Shown: positions 62,461-64,000 of the stretch, piece after piece | Layout of the letters: every line of letters starts with the position of its first letter | Numbering within the stretch: position 1 is the first letter of the stretch | NCBI RefSeq assembly: GCF_003473485.1 | Contig: NC_053042.1 | Span: 10,002,501 to 10,066,500 of the forward strand | From: Medicago truncatula | Taxonomy: Eukaryota; Streptophyta; Magnoliopsida; Fabales; Fabaceae | DNA length: 64,000 bases | Direction of reading: 5' to 3' | Made by a program: the position numbers and the translations under genes | The notes under the pieces: generated by a model | Databases searched by the model: none | What the model saw: the letters and a program-made list of their open reading frames with translations, nothing else | What the model was told of the DNA's origin: nothing

Positions 62461-62959
62461 AATCTACACTTTAATCCCTTAATATTTTTTTTATTTCTAA
62501 TAATTTAGAAAAAAATAAATCTAATCCACTTCGAAAAAAAAATACTATTGGGGTCTATTTTAACACAATCAAAATTTGATTAATGTGTAGTTTTAAACCC
62601 TATAATAAAATATGAAACAACCTAAAATAAAATTAAACTATGTGAATGCATGGTTATTTAAAAGTTAATTTTATACTCTAAATTTTTAAATCAATAGAAA
62701 ATTATTAAAATTTAATTTTCATTGACATTTAAATTATAAAGAAATGAATTTATTTTTCTTAAATGGTAGTTCAAAATTAGTATATATCATAAAAATATTT
62801 ATTTATGTTAAAATAGATTAAAGTGTAGTGCATATTTAGTTATTAAGGGAGGAGTTGTAATTCAAGCATCTTATAAGGGAGGGGAGTGTATATTTTAACA
62901 TAAGAGGGGAGGGAAGGGTAATTCAAGCTTCTCTTAGGGGAGGGGAATGTAATTTAATC

Positions 62960-63282
62960 TTAAATAAATAAAATAAAACACATATAAATTACCACCTTTT
63001 GACCCAAAAAATTAAAAATGGCAAATTTTTGACCAAAAATAAATAATAACGGCAACCTTTTGACCAAAAAGAAATAAAAATGGCAACTAATAAATAAATA
63101 AAAATGGCTTTTGACCAAAAATAAATAAAAGATGCAATTATTTGACCAAAAATTAATAAGAATGGCAACGTTTTGCTATATATACACACATAACAGCTCC
63201 TCCTCAACACCGCCTACCTTTCAAAATATGTTGGCCGCAGCAGCTCCTTAAGTACTTTTCGCAAAAATTCAACAATGGATGT

Positions 63283-63313
<31 letters not shown>

Positions 63314-63550
63314 CTTTTCAATTATAATTCCACACTTTTATTCATTCATTTGTTTGTTGCGTTTATCTTTTTTATTTATTTTAATCTCTATTACATCTTG
63401 ATCTGCAATCTCTTCTCATGCAGAGAACACTTTGATTCGCAACGAGTTGAAGATGATTTTTATTTATTCACCGTCTTCGCCTACCATGTGTTTTATGTGG
63501 TCGATACTCCATTGAATTATATATCTCTTTTGAATTTCATATCAATTTAA
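62960..63550 (+). repeat. Composite repeat module, copy 5
   Basis: Five TTGACC boxes (62996-63155) within repeats of about 30 bases precede TATATATA at 63177-63184. The leader and ATG GAT GTT GCA follow at 63274. The intron donor is lost because an AT microsatellite (63285-63313) replaces GCAGGTATATATC. Exon B begins at 63424 (GAACACTTTGATTCGCAACG), then diverges after GTGGTCGATAC. Confidence 0.65.
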
Positions 63551-64000
63551 AATTAATTATGTAATTTAAAAACTTTAAATTATCATTTCAAGGTCGTTGA
63601 CTATATATTTCAAAGTAGTCTCGATTTCAGTCCTCACTTCATTCACCCCATATATCTAAGAGAGAGATGTTGCTAGGTCATTTCAACGTTCGTTAGTAGG
63701 TTTTTTATTAACTCAAACCTTTGTAAGGAGCTTAGGAGATGAGGTATGCTTAAATCAATCCATTGAATAAAAAAAAATATTTATGGTTTCCCAGGTTTCA
63801 TCAAAAATTAATTGTTTGCAGTTACACCATTACACTATGGATCTAGATCGTTTGATTGAGATCTAATAATGTATAATTTTTGTATGTTTTATAGATCCAT
63901 TTTTAAAACAAAATAAAAGATTTGCTGGATCCATTATTATGGATCTAGATCGTTCGATTAGATCTGGAGTATAATTTCGACTTCGTTTTTTAGATCCATT
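63551..64000. other. Right-edge sequence without a recognised gene
   Basis: AT-rich. ATGGATCTAGATCGTT occurs twice (63837 and 63941) with similar flanks, suggesting a diverged repeat of about 105 bases that continues past the window. Confidence 0.5.

Overview
The window is plant nuclear DNA, very probably from a legume of the Medicago/Trifolium group (IRLC). It is AT-rich, its genes have GT-AG introns, and it is dense in plant transposons. The strongest clade marker is a two-exon nodule-specific cysteine-rich (NCR) peptide gene at 49221-49523, a family known from IRLC legumes.

Layout. 1-1.47 kb: 5' end of a Ty1/copia retrotransposon on the minus strand (long terminal repeat, primer binding site, open gag running off the left edge). 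3.67-9.61 kb: four-exon GT8 xylan glucuronosyltransferase (GUX/PGSIP) on the plus strand. 10.37-11.13 kb: proline-rich single-pass membrane protein resembling TED7. 12.07-13.95 kb: a hAT element holding a Stowaway MITE and a Mutator-type foldback. 15.0-17.15 kb: two-exon plastid acyl-ACP desaturase. 20.6-24.4 kb: copia LTR pieces and a hAT transposase gene broken by one in-frame stop. 25.7-35.3 kb: seven-exon auxin transporter PIN6 on the minus strand, with hAT, Mutator and SINE insertions in its introns. 37.7-39.9 kb: tandem repeats and a decayed transposon-protein gene. 40-64 kb: no conventional gene except the NCR gene; instead, direct copies of a composite repeat, cut up by younger insertions.

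The functional genes do not form an operon-like unit. GUX (xylan side-chain glucuronidation) and the TED7-like gene (xylem vessel secondary wall) are neighbours on the same strand about 0.8 kb apart and may share a cell-wall context. The desaturase, PIN6 and NCR genes act in separate processes (plastid lipid, auxin transport, symbiosis).

The most unusual part is the right 24 kb. A module consisting of an array of TTGACC boxes, a TATA box, a short exon, an intron and a second exon recurs at about 40.0, 43.4, 53.0, 57.9 and 63.0 kb. Next to one copy lies a chimeric pseudogene that joins the active-site exon of a ubiquitin-conjugating enzyme to the C-terminal end of a HOS15/TBL1-type WD40 protein. 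Several insertions can be dated relative to each other because paralogous empty sites lie in the same window. All calls come from reading the sequence; no database search was run.
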